This document shows positions 1 through 8,668 of a DNA stretch of 64,000 bases, in pieces (position 1 is the first letter of the stretch; each line of letters opens with the position of its first letter). Source of the stretch: Mycolicibacterium sphagni (GTDB lineage Bacteria; Actinomycetota; Actinomycetes; Mycobacteriales; Mycobacteriaceae); assembly GCF_013337765.1 (NCBI RefSeq), contig NZ_VBSB01000022.1, positions 1 through 64,000 of the forward strand. The letters run 5' to 3'. The notes beneath the pieces were generated by a model that saw only the letters and a program-made list of their open reading frames with translations, did not search any database and was not told the DNA's origin. Both the position numbers and the translations under genes were made by a program.

Positions 1-25
1 TGCACCTACGAACTTAAGGAACGCC

Positions 26-1102
26 ATGGCCATCCGCGTCGCACAAGTCGGCACCGGCAACGTCGGTGTCCACGCGTTGAAAGGGTTGATCACCAACCCC
101 GCATTCGAACTCACCGGGGTCTGGGTCTCGTCGGATTCCAAGGCCGGCAAGGACGCTGCCGAACTGGCCGGGCTCTCCGGCCCCACCGGCGTCACGGCCA
201 CCACCGACCTCGACGAGGTGCTGGCCGCCAAGCCGGATTGCGTCGTCTACAACGCGCTTGCCGACAACCGGCTGCCCGAGGCGTTGGAGGACTACCGGCG
301 CATCCTGGCCGCAGGCGTCAACGTCGTCGGCAGTGGCCCGGTTTTCCTGCAGTGGCCGTGGCAGGTGATCCCCGACGAGATGATCAAGCCGTTGGAAGAT
401 GCTGCCCAGGAAGGCAATTCAAGCCTGTTCGTCAACGGTATCGATCCCGGCTTCGCCAACGACCTGCTGCCACTGGCGCTGGCGAGCACCTGTCAGAGCA
501 TTCAGCAGATCCGGTGCATGGAGATCCTCGACTACGCCACCTACGACAGCGCCGCGGTGATGTTCGACGTGATGGGCTTCGGTAAGCCGCTCGACGAGAT
601 CCCGATGCTGTTGCAGCCCGGTGTGCTGAGCCTGGCGTGGGGTTCGGTGATCCGTCAGATCGCGGCCGGGCTCGATCTCGAACTCGACGGCATCGAAGAC
701 ATGTACGTGCGCGAGCCTGCGCCCGAGGACATCGAGATCGCCGCGGGCACCATCGCCAAGGGCACCGCCGCGGGTCTGCGGTTCGAGGTGATCGGACTGG
801 TCGGCGGCGCCCCGGTCATCGTCCTCGAACACGTCACCCGGCTGCGAGAGGACCTGTACCCGGAATGGCCGCAGCCCGTCCAGGAAGGCGGCAACTACCG
901 CATCGAGATCACCGGCGAACCGTCCTATGCCATGGATCTGTGCCTGAGTTCGCCGAACGGCGACCACAACCATGCCGGATTGGTGGCCACCGCGATGCGC
1001 CTCGTGAACGCGATCCCGTCGGTGGTGGCCGCACCCGCGGGGATCTGCACGACGATCGACTTACCACTCGCCACTGGCAAAGGCCTGTACGCTGCTGGAT
1101 AG
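26..1102 (+). CDS. DapB-like NAD(P)-binding oxidoreductase (Rv0926c-like)
   Basis: Predicted cytosolic NAD(P)-dependent oxidoreductase of the dihydrodipicolinate-reductase-like family common in mycobacteria; substrate unknown. The 358-residue protein opens with a beta strand and the Rossmann glycine motif GTGNVG (residues 9-14), and the rest lacks any transmembrane segment. ATG at 26 is preceded by AAGGA (16-20). The length equals what I recall for M. tuberculosis Rv0926c, and mntH follows closely as in that genome. It is not the lysine-pathway DapB itself, which is much shorter (about 245 aa). Family assignment is good; function is open. Confidence 0.85.
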   Translation: MAIRVAQVGTGNVGVHALKGLITNPAFELTGVWVSSDSKAGKDAAELAGLSGPTGVTATTDLDEVLAAKPDCVVYNALADNRLPEALEDYRRILAAGVNVVGSGPVFLQWPWQVIPDEMIKPLEDAAQEGNSSLFVNGIDPGFANDLLPLALASTCQSIQQIRCMEILDYATYDSAAVMFDVMGFGKPLDEIPMLLQPGVLSLAWGSVIRQIAAGLDLELDGIEDMYVREPAPEDIEIAAGTIAKGTAAGLRFEVIGLVGGAPVIVLEHVTRLREDLYPEWPQPVQEGGNYRIEITGEPSYAMDLCLSSPNGDHNHAGLVATAMRLVNAIPSVVAAPAGICTTIDLPLATGKGLYAAG

Positions 1103-1127
1103 GGGAACTGCCAGGAAGGGAATGCCA

Positions 1128-1454
1128 ATGCGGCACAGGCTCCGCTATGCGTTTCCGATCGTCATCGCCGCCGGCGTTGCAGCGGCTGTATGTGCACCTG
1201 CCGCAAGCGCCGATACGACGTTGATCACCCCGTCAGTTCCCAGCTGCGTCGACACCGGGGGTAGCTCGGTCATCGGTGGCCAGACCACCCAATGCGCCAC
1301 CCCCGGCAACGTGCAGCTCAACGCAACACCAGAAGTCCCCGAGGATTTTGCCTATCCCTGGGGCGACGAGTTCTACGGTCCCGCACTGATTTTCGGAGGT
1401 CCCGGTCCCGCCGCAGGCGGCGGTGGCGGTGCCCACGGCGGCGGGGGCCGCTGA
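1128..1454 (+). CDS. Small secreted protein, glycine-rich tail
   Basis: Secreted protein of 108 residues with no recognised domain. Residues 1-28 form a Sec signal peptide (basic start, hydrophobic core, ASA cleavage site after residue 28). The mature part has two cysteines in the pattern PSCVDTG...TQCATPG, suggesting one disulfide, and ends in a run of glycines with one histidine. I start at the second ATG (1128) because AGGAAGGG (1113-1120) sits 7 nt upstream; the ATG at 1122 is too close to it. The same Cys-Asp-Thr-Gly/Cys-x-Thr-Pro-Gly pattern recurs in the next gene, so the two look like tandem paralogues. Confidence 0.75.
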   Translation: MRHRLRYAFPIVIAAGVAAAVCAPAASADTTLITPSVPSCVDTGGSSVIGGQTTQCATPGNVQLNATPEVPEDFAYPWGDEFYGPALIFGGPGPAAGGGGGAHGGGGR

Positions 1455-1485
1455 GTTCGAGATCGCGGCCACAAAGGAGGCCACC

Positions 1486-1728
1486 ATGGTTACCAAGATT
1501 GTTCTTGGGGCTCCGCTACTGATCGCGGCTGCGGCTGTCGTACTGGCCGCTCCGGCGGCAGCACGGCCGGCGCAATGCACGGACACCGGACCCAGCACCA
1601 CGATCTGCGAAACCCCCGGACACGCGGCGATCGTGACGTCGCCCAACCCGGCCCTGCAGAATCCGCTGGCCGGGTGGGGCTTCGGCGGCTGGGGCATCGG
1701 TCTCGGCGGAGTCTTCATCGGCTTGTGA
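1486..1728 (+). CDS. Small secreted protein, paralogue of the upstream gene
   Basis: An 80-residue predicted exported protein. Signal peptide residues 1-26 (hydrophobic core rich in Ala/Leu/Val, AAA cleavage). The mature part starts RPAQC and carries CTDTGPS followed by CETPG, the same spaced cysteine pattern as the protein encoded just upstream, then a hydrophobic Gly/Trp-rich tail. The ATG at 1486 has a near-perfect AAAGGAGG (1473-1480) 5 nt upstream, so the longer reading from 1423 is rejected. Probably co-transcribed with the gene before it (31 nt gap). No enzymatic function can be assigned. Confidence 0.75.
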   Translation: MVTKIVLGAPLLIAAAAVVLAAPAAARPAQCTDTGPSTTICETPGHAAIVTSPNPALQNPLAGWGFGGWGIGLGGVFIGL

Positions 1729-1794
1729 CGCGGGCTGACTAGTTTCGGGTACCCTCACTTTCTTGTTTGAGTGTCCGGATAGAAGGCTCGTCGA

Positions 1795-3018
1795 TTGGCA
1801 CAGGTGACCCGCGCCCCCAGGGCGGGCTGGTATCTACTCGGCCCCGCCTTCGTGGCGGCAATCGCCTACGTCGACCCAGGCAACGTCGCGGCCAATATCA
1901 GCGCCGGCGCCCAATTCGGCTTCCTGCTGGTGTGGGTCATCGTGATGGCCAACGTGATGGCCGGGTTGGTGCAGTACCTGTCGGCCAAGCTGGGACTGGT
2001 CACCGGACGAACCCTGCCCGAAGCCGTCCGTGATCACACCCGCACGCCAAGCCGCATCGGGTACTGGATGCAGGCCGAGCTGGTCGCGATCGCCACCGAC
2101 CTCGCCGAGGTGGTGGGCGGCGCGATCGCACTGCAGCTGCTGTTCGGCCTGCCGCTGCTCCTCGGCGGCATGATCACCGGTGTGGTGTCGCTGCTGCTGC
2201 TCGTCGTGCAAGACCGGCGCGGTCAGCGGGTGTTCGAGCGGGTGATCACCGGGCTGCTGCTGATCATCGCGATCGGTTTTCTGTCCAGCCTGTTCGTCAA
2301 GACACCGCCTGCCGCTGACGTGGTGGCGGGCCTGATCCCCCGATTCGACGGCCCGGAAAGCGTGCTGCTGGCGACGGCCATGCTCGGCGCGACCGTGATG
2401 CCGCACGCGGTCTATCTGCATTCCGGCCTTGCCCGCGACCGGCACGGTCACCCCGAGGCCGGTGCGCCGCGCACCCGGCTGCTGCGCATCACCCGGTGGG
2501 ACGTCGGCATCGCGATGCTGGTGGCCGGCGCGGTCAATATGTCCATGCTGCTGATCGCCGCGACCAACCTGCAGGGCCGCAGCGATACCGACTCGATCGA
2601 AGGCGCGCACGCCGCCGTCCGCGATGCCCTCGGGCCCACGGTGGCGCTGCTGTTCGCGATCGGCCTGCTGGCCTCGGGGCTGGCCTCGACATCGGTCGGG
2701 GCCTACGCCGGGGCGATGATCATGCAGGGGTTGCTGCACAAGACCTTTCCGCTGTTGCTGCGCCGCCTGGTCACGCTGATCCCCGCTCTCGTGGTGCTGG
2801 CCATTGGTATCGATCCCAGCCGCGCACTCGTCATCTCGCAGGTGGTGTTGTCGTTCGGTATCCCGTTCGCACTGATCCCCCTGGTGCGGCTGACCAGCAA
2901 TCGCTCTCTGATGGGTGCGGACACCAACAGCCGGCTGACCACGGTCCTTGGCTGGACGGTCGCGGCGGTCATTACGCTGCTGAACGTGGTCCTGATCTAC
3001 CTGACACTCGAGCACTGA
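1795..3018 (+). CDS. mntH: Nramp-family divalent metal transporter MntH
   Basis: Proton-coupled Mn2+/Fe2+ importer of the inner membrane (Nramp/SLC11). The 407-residue, about 11-helix protein has both family hallmarks: DPGN in TM1 (residues 27-30) and the MPH motif in TM6 (Met202-His204), which supply the metal ligands. Translation starts at TTG 1795, with AGAAGG (1781-1786) 8 nt upstream and no better ATG in frame. It ends 1 nt before the start of the gamma-glutamylcyclotransferase fusion gene, so the two are translationally linked. The short upstream gap (1729-1794) holds no metal-regulator box that I can recognise. Confidence 0.96.
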   Translation: MAQVTRAPRAGWYLLGPAFVAAIAYVDPGNVAANISAGAQFGFLLVWVIVMANVMAGLVQYLSAKLGLVTGRTLPEAVRDHTRTPSRIGYWMQAELVAIATDLAEVVGGAIALQLLFGLPLLLGGMITGVVSLLLLVVQDRRGQRVFERVITGLLLIIAIGFLSSLFVKTPPAADVVAGLIPRFDGPESVLLATAMLGATVMPHAVYLHSGLARDRHGHPEAGAPRTRLLRITRWDVGIAMLVAGAVNMSMLLIAATNLQGRSDTDSIEGAHAAVRDALGPTVALLFAIGLLASGLASTSVGAYAGAMIMQGLLHKTFPLLLRRLVTLIPALVVLAIGIDPSRALVISQVVLSFGIPFALIPLVRLTSNRSLMGADTNSRLTTVLGWTVAAVITLLNVVLIYLTLEH

Positions 3019-3019
3019 G

Positions 3020-4069
3020 GTGCGGCACCCGTATTTCGCCTACGGGTCCAATCTCTGCGTGCAACAGATGGCCCGGCGTTGTCCCGGGGCCGCCGACCCC
3101 CGGCCGGCGACCCTGGCCGACCATGACTGGCTGATCAACTCCCGTGGCGTGGCCACCGTCGAACCGTTCGCCGGCAGCATCGTGCACGGCGTGCTGTGGT
3201 GGCTGACCGACCACGACCTCGCCGTGTTGGACAGCGCCGAAGGCGTGCCAGTGCGCTATCGCCGTGACCGGCTGACGGTGCACACCGCCGACGGGCCGGC
3301 CCCGGCCTGGGTCTACATCGACCACCGCACCGAACTGGGACCGCCGCGGCCCGGCTATCTGGAACGGATCATCGACGGCGCGCAGCACCACGGCCTGCCG
3401 CAGCGTTGGGTCGACTTCCTGCGGCGCTGGGACCCGGCGCACTGGCCGCGGCCGCTGGCGTCGAACTCCTCTGGGCCGCAATCACTTTCCGAGCTTCTCA
3501 CCGACCCGTCGATCACCGAGGAAAGCCGGCTGCGGTCGCGGTTCGGGTTTCTCGCCATTCACGGCGGCGGCCTGGAGCAGATGACCGACGTCATCGCCGA
3601 ACGCGCCGCCGACGCCGCGGGCGCATCGCTGTATCTACTGCGCCACCCCGAGCACTATCCGCACCATCTGCCCTCGGCGCGCTATCTCGCGGCCGAATCC
3701 GACCGGCTGGCCGCCTTTCTCGACCACGTCGAGGTGGCGGTGTCGGTGCACGGCTACGGGCGTATCGGCCGCAGCACCGAACTGCTGGCCGGTGGCGGCA
3801 ACCGGACGTTGGCCCGCCATCTGGCCGCCACGATCAATGTGCCCGGCTACCAAGTGGTTACCGATCTCGACGCCATACCCGCCGAACTGCGCGGCCTGCA
3901 CCCCGACAACCCGGTCAACCGGGTGCGCGGCGGTGGGGCGCAGCTGGAATTGCCGACGCGGGTGCGCGGTATCAGCCCGCGTAGCCAGCCGCCGGATGTC
4001 GACGGGCTCTCGCCGGCCACCGCCGCTCTGGTGCGGGGTCTGGCCGCGGCGGCCAATTCCTGGGGCTAG
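3020..4069 (+). CDS. Gamma-glutamylcyclotransferase / poly-gamma-glutamate hydrolase fusion
   Basis: Two-domain protein of 349 residues. Residues 1-135 look like a gamma-glutamylcyclotransferase (GGCT) fold: YGSN at 8-11 is the nucleotide-of-fold signature loop and Glu74 (LDSAEG) sits where the catalytic acid is expected. Residues 170-320 match the zinc-dependent poly-gamma-glutamate hydrolase (PghP/YjqB, DUF867) family: HGGGLE (181-186), HGY (244-246) and QLELP (308-312) provide the metal and catalytic residues. Both activities act on gamma-glutamyl amide bonds, so the fusion makes biochemical sense. GTG 3020 lies 1 nt after the mntH stop. The exact substrate is unknown. Its 3' end overlaps the convergent lipoprotein gene by 4 nt. 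Confidence 0.85.
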   Translation: MRHPYFAYGSNLCVQQMARRCPGAADPRPATLADHDWLINSRGVATVEPFAGSIVHGVLWWLTDHDLAVLDSAEGVPVRYRRDRLTVHTADGPAPAWVYIDHRTELGPPRPGYLERIIDGAQHHGLPQRWVDFLRRWDPAHWPRPLASNSSGPQSLSELLTDPSITEESRLRSRFGFLAIHGGGLEQMTDVIAERAADAAGASLYLLRHPEHYPHHLPSARYLAAESDRLAAFLDHVEVAVSVHGYGRIGRSTELLAGGGNRTLARHLAATINVPGYQVVTDLDAIPAELRGLHPDNPVNRVRGGGAQLELPTRVRGISPRSQPPDVDGLSPATAALVRGLAAAANSWG

Positions 4070-5169
4070 AGCCCGCCGAGCAACAGGTACTGGGCCGCGG
4101 CCTGCTGACGTGCATCCTGGGAGTGCGCCGACGTCGTCGCGAACGCGTACCGGCCGCTGACACCTGCGCACCAATACCGGGTAGGCGACGCCGGGCCGCC
4201 ACCGCGGTCGACACATGTCGAATCCGGAATCCCGACCACGCCATCGGTCGCCGTCGCCCCATCCGCTAACTCGCCCGAGGTGAGTCCGTTGATCAACTGT
4301 GCTGCACCCGTGGAACTTTCAGACCGGTAAACCGTTGTCCGGCCCAGCGACACCGCGCTCACCCCGGCTGCGGCGAACGCGTCTGCGGCCCGGGCCGGGT
4401 CACGCTCGAAGTGCAGCGCCCCCGGCGCGGTGTACACGCCGACGGCCGGTGGCAGCGTGTGCGCCAGTAGGAGGGCCGGGTCGACAGTCAGCCCCGGGTC
4501 GGTGGGGACGAACGCATCGATACGCGGCCCCTGGAGGTCGAGGATCCCGGCGACCAGACCCGTCGCCGCCTCCAGGGTGTTGCGGGTCTGCACCCACTGA
4601 TAGAGGACGTACGGGCCCCGCGGGGTGAAGCTCTCGACGATGACCCCGCGGGGCATCGTGACGACCAGCGCCAGCGTCTCGCGATGGTGTGCGATCGCCG
4701 TCGGCCGCGCAGGTTCGGCACCGGTCATCTCTCTGGCGGCTGCCGCAGCGGCGCCGGCATCGGGGAAGTGCATCACCAGGTTGACGACCGACGTGGTGGG
4801 CGTCGGCTCGCCCTCGGTGCTGCGTGAGGAGGAGAAGCCGGCGACGAAGCCGTTCGCTTCGGCGATCCCGGCACGGCGGGCCCGGATGTCGGCCCGCAAT
4901 CCCTGCGCGTCCAGAACCGGGCCGGTGTTGGTGCTTTCCAGCCGGCGGAGGGTGGCGTCGACGTCGGTGGGCAGAACCACACTGGCGGCCATGCGCTGAC
5001 CTTCGAGAACGGTGGGGATACCCGGCCGCTGTGTCACCGCGACGACGGACGTCGGGTAGGGCCCCACGTCCAGCGGGCTCGCCATCACGGCCACACCGGT
5101 GACCGGGCTGCACCCGGCGACCAGCATGACCACGGCGGCCATCACCGCCCGGCGAGGTTGCGTCATCAC
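4066..5169 (-). CDS. Mycobacterial DUF7373-type lipoprotein
   Basis: Cell-envelope lipoprotein of 367 residues. The signal peptide ends with lipobox VAGC (17-20), so Cys20 should be acylated. The body alternates short conserved alanine-rich alpha segments with a tail rich in Ala/Gln, as in a large family of mycobacterial lipoproteins annotated only by domain number; I know of no enzymatic activity. Two cysteines near the C-terminus (in STCVDRG and RYWCAG) are spaced for a disulfide. The gene is divergent from the adenylating enzyme and converges with the cyclotransferase fusion (4 nt tail overlap). Confidence 0.82.
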   Translation of the reverse strand: MMTQPRRAVMAAVVMLVAGCSPVTGVAVMASPLDVGPYPTSVVAVTQRPGIPTVLEGQRMAASVVLPTDVDATLRRLESTNTGPVLDAQGLRADIRARRAGIAEANGFVAGFSSSRSTEGEPTPTTSVVNLVMHFPDAGAAAAAAREMTGAEPARPTAIAHHRETLALVVTMPRGVIVESFTPRGPYVLYQWVQTRNTLEAATGLVAGILDLQGPRIDAFVPTDPGLTVDPALLLAHTLPPAVGVYTAPGALHFERDPARAADAFAAAGVSAVSLGRTTVYRSESSTGAAQLINGLTSGELADGATATDGVVGIPDSTCVDRGGGPASPTRYWCAGVSGRYAFATTSAHSQDARQQAAAQYLLLGGL

Positions 5170-5268
5170 TTCAGCATGAATACCGGATGCAAACTCCTGC
5201 AGACTTCTCGGTTAACGACAGCCTCGTCTGGTTACGCTTCCCAGCACGCTGGGACAGGATTTCAGGTT

Positions 5269-6357
5269 GTGGCCGACGTCGACTTCTCCCTGCTGGATCT
5301 GCCGCGCGAGACGCCACCGGACCCGCAGACGTACCTGGGCGCGGCGATGGCCTGGCACTTCGGCGCCGACACCGGCTCGCCGTACTGGCTGCGCACGGCC
5401 AAGGAACTCGACTTCGACCCCCTGACCGATGTCCGGACGTTCGCCGACCTTCGCCGATTCCCGAATCTGGTCAACCAGTTGCGCGACACCCCGGCCGAGG
5501 ACCTGATCCCACGCGGCTACGGATCCCCGCCGCCGGTTCCCCTGATCTTCGAGTCCGGGGGCACCACGGGCGCACCCAAGCGGACGGCGCAGCTACCGGA
5601 CTGGGTGGCCCAGGTCGCCCACTGGCAGACCGACGACTTCCGCCGGGCCGGATTTGTCCGCGGGCGCGGTTTCCTGTGCATGATGCCCAGCGGGCCGCAT
5701 GGTGTCGGCCACTTCTCCCGGGTGGTGTCCGCCCGACTGGGGTCGGCCTGTCATCTGGTCGACCTCGATCCGCGGTGGGTCAAGAAGCTCGTCGCGCGGG
5801 GCGCCGCGGCGGAGATGTCGGCCTATCTGAACCACATCCTGGAACAAGCCGAATACGTCCTTCGCAGCCAGGACATCGCCAACCTGCACACCACTCCCCC
5901 GCTGCTGGACGCGATCGCGCGCAACGACACGCTCGCGCAGTTGGTCGGCGACAAGGTCCGCTTCATTCTGCTCAGTGGCGCGCATGTGGACCCCGACACC
6001 CTCGACGTGCTGCGGGACGTCTTTCCGGCCGCGAGCATCGCGATGGTTTTCGGCAGCACGATGATCCTGTCGCAGGCCCAAACCAGGACCGACGGTGAGA
6101 CATTCGTGTTCGATCCGCGCAGCCCCTACGTATTCTTCTGGGTGGTCGACCCGGACACCGGCGAGCAGGTCGGCTATGGCGAACGCGGCCAGGTGGTGAT
6201 GAACCACATCAGCAAGGGCATGTTCATTCCCAACAACCTCGAACGCGACAGTGCGATCCGCCTGCCCGGCCCCGATGGTCAGGTCGGCGACTCGGTCGCC
6301 GAGGTCGCTCCGGTCGCAGTGCTGGACGGCGAGCCGGTGATCGAGGGCGTGTACTGA
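5269..6357 (+). CDS. EhpF-like acyl-adenylating enzyme (ANL superfamily)
   Basis: Predicted carboxylate-activating enzyme that would form an acyl-adenylate. The ATP-loop SGGTTGAPK lies at residues 96-104 counted from GTG 5269, and the overall length (362 aa) fits the short EhpF/phenylacetate-CoA-ligase-like branch lacking a full C-terminal domain. I chose GTG 5269 (protein VADVDFSLLDLP...) because the longer reading from 5158 would run into the start of the divergent lipoprotein gene. The acyl reductase gene follows after 2 nt. In Pantoea the EhpF/EhpG pair activates and reduces a phenazine acid; the natural acid here is unknown and no phenazine genes are nearby. Confidence 0.8.
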   Translation: MADVDFSLLDLPRETPPDPQTYLGAAMAWHFGADTGSPYWLRTAKELDFDPLTDVRTFADLRRFPNLVNQLRDTPAEDLIPRGYGSPPPVPLIFESGGTTGAPKRTAQLPDWVAQVAHWQTDDFRRAGFVRGRGFLCMMPSGPHGVGHFSRVVSARLGSACHLVDLDPRWVKKLVARGAAAEMSAYLNHILEQAEYVLRSQDIANLHTTPPLLDAIARNDTLAQLVGDKVRFILLSGAHVDPDTLDVLRDVFPAASIAMVFGSTMILSQAQTRTDGETFVFDPRSPYVFFWVVDPDTGEQVGYGERGQVVMNHISKGMFIPNNLERDSAIRLPGPDGQVGDSVAEVAPVAVLDGEPVIEGVY

Positions 6358-6359
6358 TC

Positions 6360-7724
6360 GTGATCGACCTGCCCGGTCTGGGTCCCAGCGGTGAATACCG
6401 TTCCCGCAAGCGCGAAGTCGTCACCGACACCGCGGGCGCGCCGGTCGCCGAGCTGAGCATCGCCCCGCCGCTCTACATCGCAAGGGCTATGGCCACGCAA
6501 CGCAAGACCAAGCCGCTACCCGCCGATCAGCGCGTGGCCGCCCTGCGCAAGGCCGGCGCGGTGTTTGCCACCTCGACCGCAGCCGGCCTGGACTTCGAGT
6601 CGTATGTTCAAGTGGCGAGCCGGGTTTCGGGATTGCCGATCGCCGTCACCCGCGTCCAGGCTCGTGAGGTGAGCGAGGCCGTCGGCACCGCGTTCGGTGC
6701 GCTGCAACCGGCCCGTCCGGTTGGTGCGGTGCCGGATTGGGAGACGGTGCAACCCGGGCAGGCCACCGCGATCTGGTCGCGGCGCGGTGAGCTGTTCGGG
6801 GTCCACGCTTCCGGCAATGCGCCAGGCGTGCACGGTCTGTGGCCGCAGGCGCTGGCGCTGGGGTATCGCGTGGCGGTTCGGCCGTCGCGGCGGGAACCGT
6901 TCACCGCTCATCGGCTGGTGGCGGCGTTACGGGAGGCCGGTTTCCGTGAGGATGACGTGTGCTATCTGCCCACCGACCATGCCGGGGCGGACGAGATCAT
7001 CGCGTCGGCCGACCTGGCTCTGGTCTACGGCGGCAGCGATGTCGCGGCCAAGTACGGCGGCGACGGACGCGTGTTCGTCAACGGCCCGGGCCGCACCAAG
7101 ATTCTGCTCACTGCCGAGCAAGACTGGCGCGACCACCTCGACGTGATCGTCGATTCGATCGCCCGGCTGGGCGGAATGGCCTGCGTCAACACCACAGCCG
7201 TGCTCGTCGAGGGCGATGCGGCGCCGCTGGCCGAGGCGATCGCCGAGCGGCTGAGCGCCATCGAGGCGCTGCCGCCCGACGACGAGCGCGCGATCCTGCC
7301 CACGCAGGCAATCGAATCCGCGCGGGCCGTGGCCGCCTTCGTCGCCGCACGCTCCGCAGGCACTACGGCCCTCCTGGGCGCAGACCAGATCGTCGCCGAC
7401 CTGGGCGACGGCCGCGCTGCCCTGCGCCCGGCCGTGCACGTGTTGACCGACCTGGACACCGAGAAGCTCAACACCGAGCTGGCGTTTCCGTGCGTGTGGA
7501 TCGCCTCTTGGCAGCGCACGGACGGGATTGGGCCACTGCGTGATTCGCTCGTGGTCAGCGCGATCACCGAGGATGACGGTTTGGTGGATGCTCTGCTCGA
7601 CGAGCCCTCGATCGCGAATGTGTACCGCGGCCCCGTGCCGACGTACTACACGGCGACCGGCCTGCCGCACGACGGCTTCCTGGCCGACTTTCTGATGCGT
7701 ACCAAGGGGTTCATGAACGGCTAG
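6360..7724 (+). CDS. Acyl reductase / aldehyde dehydrogenase-fold protein (EhpG/LuxC-like)
   Basis: Aldehyde-dehydrogenase-superfamily protein of 454 residues, probably reducing an activated acyl group to an aldehyde. The catalytic thiol is Cys275 in GGMACVNTT, and an HASGNAPGVHG segment around residue 155-165 resembles the nucleotide-binding region of LuxC-type acyl reductases. It starts with GTG 6360, 2 nt after the adenylating enzyme stop, so the two are almost certainly co-translated and act in sequence (acid to acyl-AMP to aldehyde). No thioester carrier domain is visible. Direction and substrate are inferred from the EhpF/EhpG precedent. Confidence 0.8.
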   Translation: MIDLPGLGPSGEYRSRKREVVTDTAGAPVAELSIAPPLYIARAMATQRKTKPLPADQRVAALRKAGAVFATSTAAGLDFESYVQVASRVSGLPIAVTRVQAREVSEAVGTAFGALQPARPVGAVPDWETVQPGQATAIWSRRGELFGVHASGNAPGVHGLWPQALALGYRVAVRPSRREPFTAHRLVAALREAGFREDDVCYLPTDHAGADEIIASADLALVYGGSDVAAKYGGDGRVFVNGPGRTKILLTAEQDWRDHLDVIVDSIARLGGMACVNTTAVLVEGDAAPLAEAIAERLSAIEALPPDDERAILPTQAIESARAVAAFVAARSAGTTALLGADQIVADLGDGRAALRPAVHVLTDLDTEKLNTELAFPCVWIASWQRTDGIGPLRDSLVVSAITEDDGLVDALLDEPSIANVYRGPVPTYYTATGLPHDGFLADFLMRTKGFMNG

Positions 7725-7782
7725 TGCCACGTACCGAGACCGACGCTGTCGATCGGGCGGGGCTCGGCCATAGCATGCCGAC

Positions 7783-8616
7783 ATGGTCAGAGACTTTCGC
7801 TTCGGCATCGGCGTGCGATCGGTCAAGTCGGCGCAAAAGCTGCGCGACACGGTGCGACGGTTCGAGGATTTGGGCTTCGACGTCCTGCATGTCCCGGACC
7901 ATCTCGGCCGCTTCGGGATCCCCGCCCCCTTCCCCACCATGGTGGCCGCCGCGGAGTACTCCAAGACCATGCGGGTGGGCACGTTCGTCATCAACGCGGC
8001 GTTCTACAAGCCCGCGATCCTGGCCCGCGACGCCATCGCTGTCGACGTGCTGAGCGAAGGCAGGCTTGATCTCGGGCTCGGCACCGGGTACGTGCGCGAG
8101 GAGTTTGAAGCCGCCGAGATGCCGTACCCGAGTGCCGGGGAGCGGGTCGACCACCTGCGGCACACCACCAAATATCTCAAGGAGACCGCACCGTCGATCC
8201 CCATCTTGATCGCGGGCAACGGTGATCGCGTGCTGCGGATCGCGGCCCAGTACGCCGACGTCATCGGCCTCACGGGCGGTGGGGTGCCCGACTATCCCGG
8301 GCACGATCCGCTCGCCGAGCGCATCGACTTCGTCCGGGCCGCGGCCGGCGATCGGTTCGCCGACCTCGAACTCAACATCGCCATCACCGGAGTGCCGACC
8401 GATTCCTCGGGGATCCCGGATCTCGCGCTCACCCGGGGCTACGCCCCGGATGCGACCGAGGAACAGCTGCTGGCCCTGCCGACCGTGCTGACCGGTACCC
8501 CGCGCGATATCGCCGACACCCTGCAGGCCCGGCGGGACACCTACGGGATCACCTACTTCACCGTGCAGGACTACCACGCGGAGTACTTCGCCAAGGTCAT
8601 CGCCGAGCTGCGCTGA
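7783..8616 (+). CDS. LLM-class F420-dependent oxidoreductase
   Basis: Cytosolic luciferase-like (TIM-barrel) oxidoreductase of 277 residues. The layout is typical of mycobacterial F420-dependent families: VPDHL near residue 35, GTFVINAAFYKPAILARDAIAVDVLSEGR-type core (no cysteine, conserved LSEGR), the GLGTGYVREEFEA glycine-rich loop and a C-terminal region ending with a TYFTVQD strand. ATG 7783 begins 58 nt after the reductase gene. Substrate unknown. Mycobacteria use F420 where related flavoenzymes in other bacteria use FMN; the coenzyme choice is inferred from family and taxon. Confidence 0.85.
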   Translation: MVRDFRFGIGVRSVKSAQKLRDTVRRFEDLGFDVLHVPDHLGRFGIPAPFPTMVAAAEYSKTMRVGTFVINAAFYKPAILARDAIAVDVLSEGRLDLGLGTGYVREEFEAAEMPYPSAGERVDHLRHTTKYLKETAPSIPILIAGNGDRVLRIAAQYADVIGLTGGGVPDYPGHDPLAERIDFVRAAAGDRFADLELNIAITGVPTDSSGIPDLALTRGYAPDATEEQLLALPTVLTGTPRDIADTLQARRDTYGITYFTVQDYHAEYFAKVIAELR

Positions 8617-8668
8617 GCGTTTGCCGAATCGCGGGTCGGGTAACCGCTGACCTACGGGAGGCGATTCG

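Noticed and set aside
1747..1754. GGGTACCC palindrome before mntH
   Set aside because: It is a single 8-bp palindrome (a common restriction-type sequence) without any match to the metal-regulator boxes I know, and close to the coding start of the TTG; not enough to call an operator.
1834..3015. Long antisense frame opposite mntH
   Set aside because: Antisense frames of high-GC membrane genes are often open; the Gln/His/Asp-rich product is typical of such shadows and mntH is certain.
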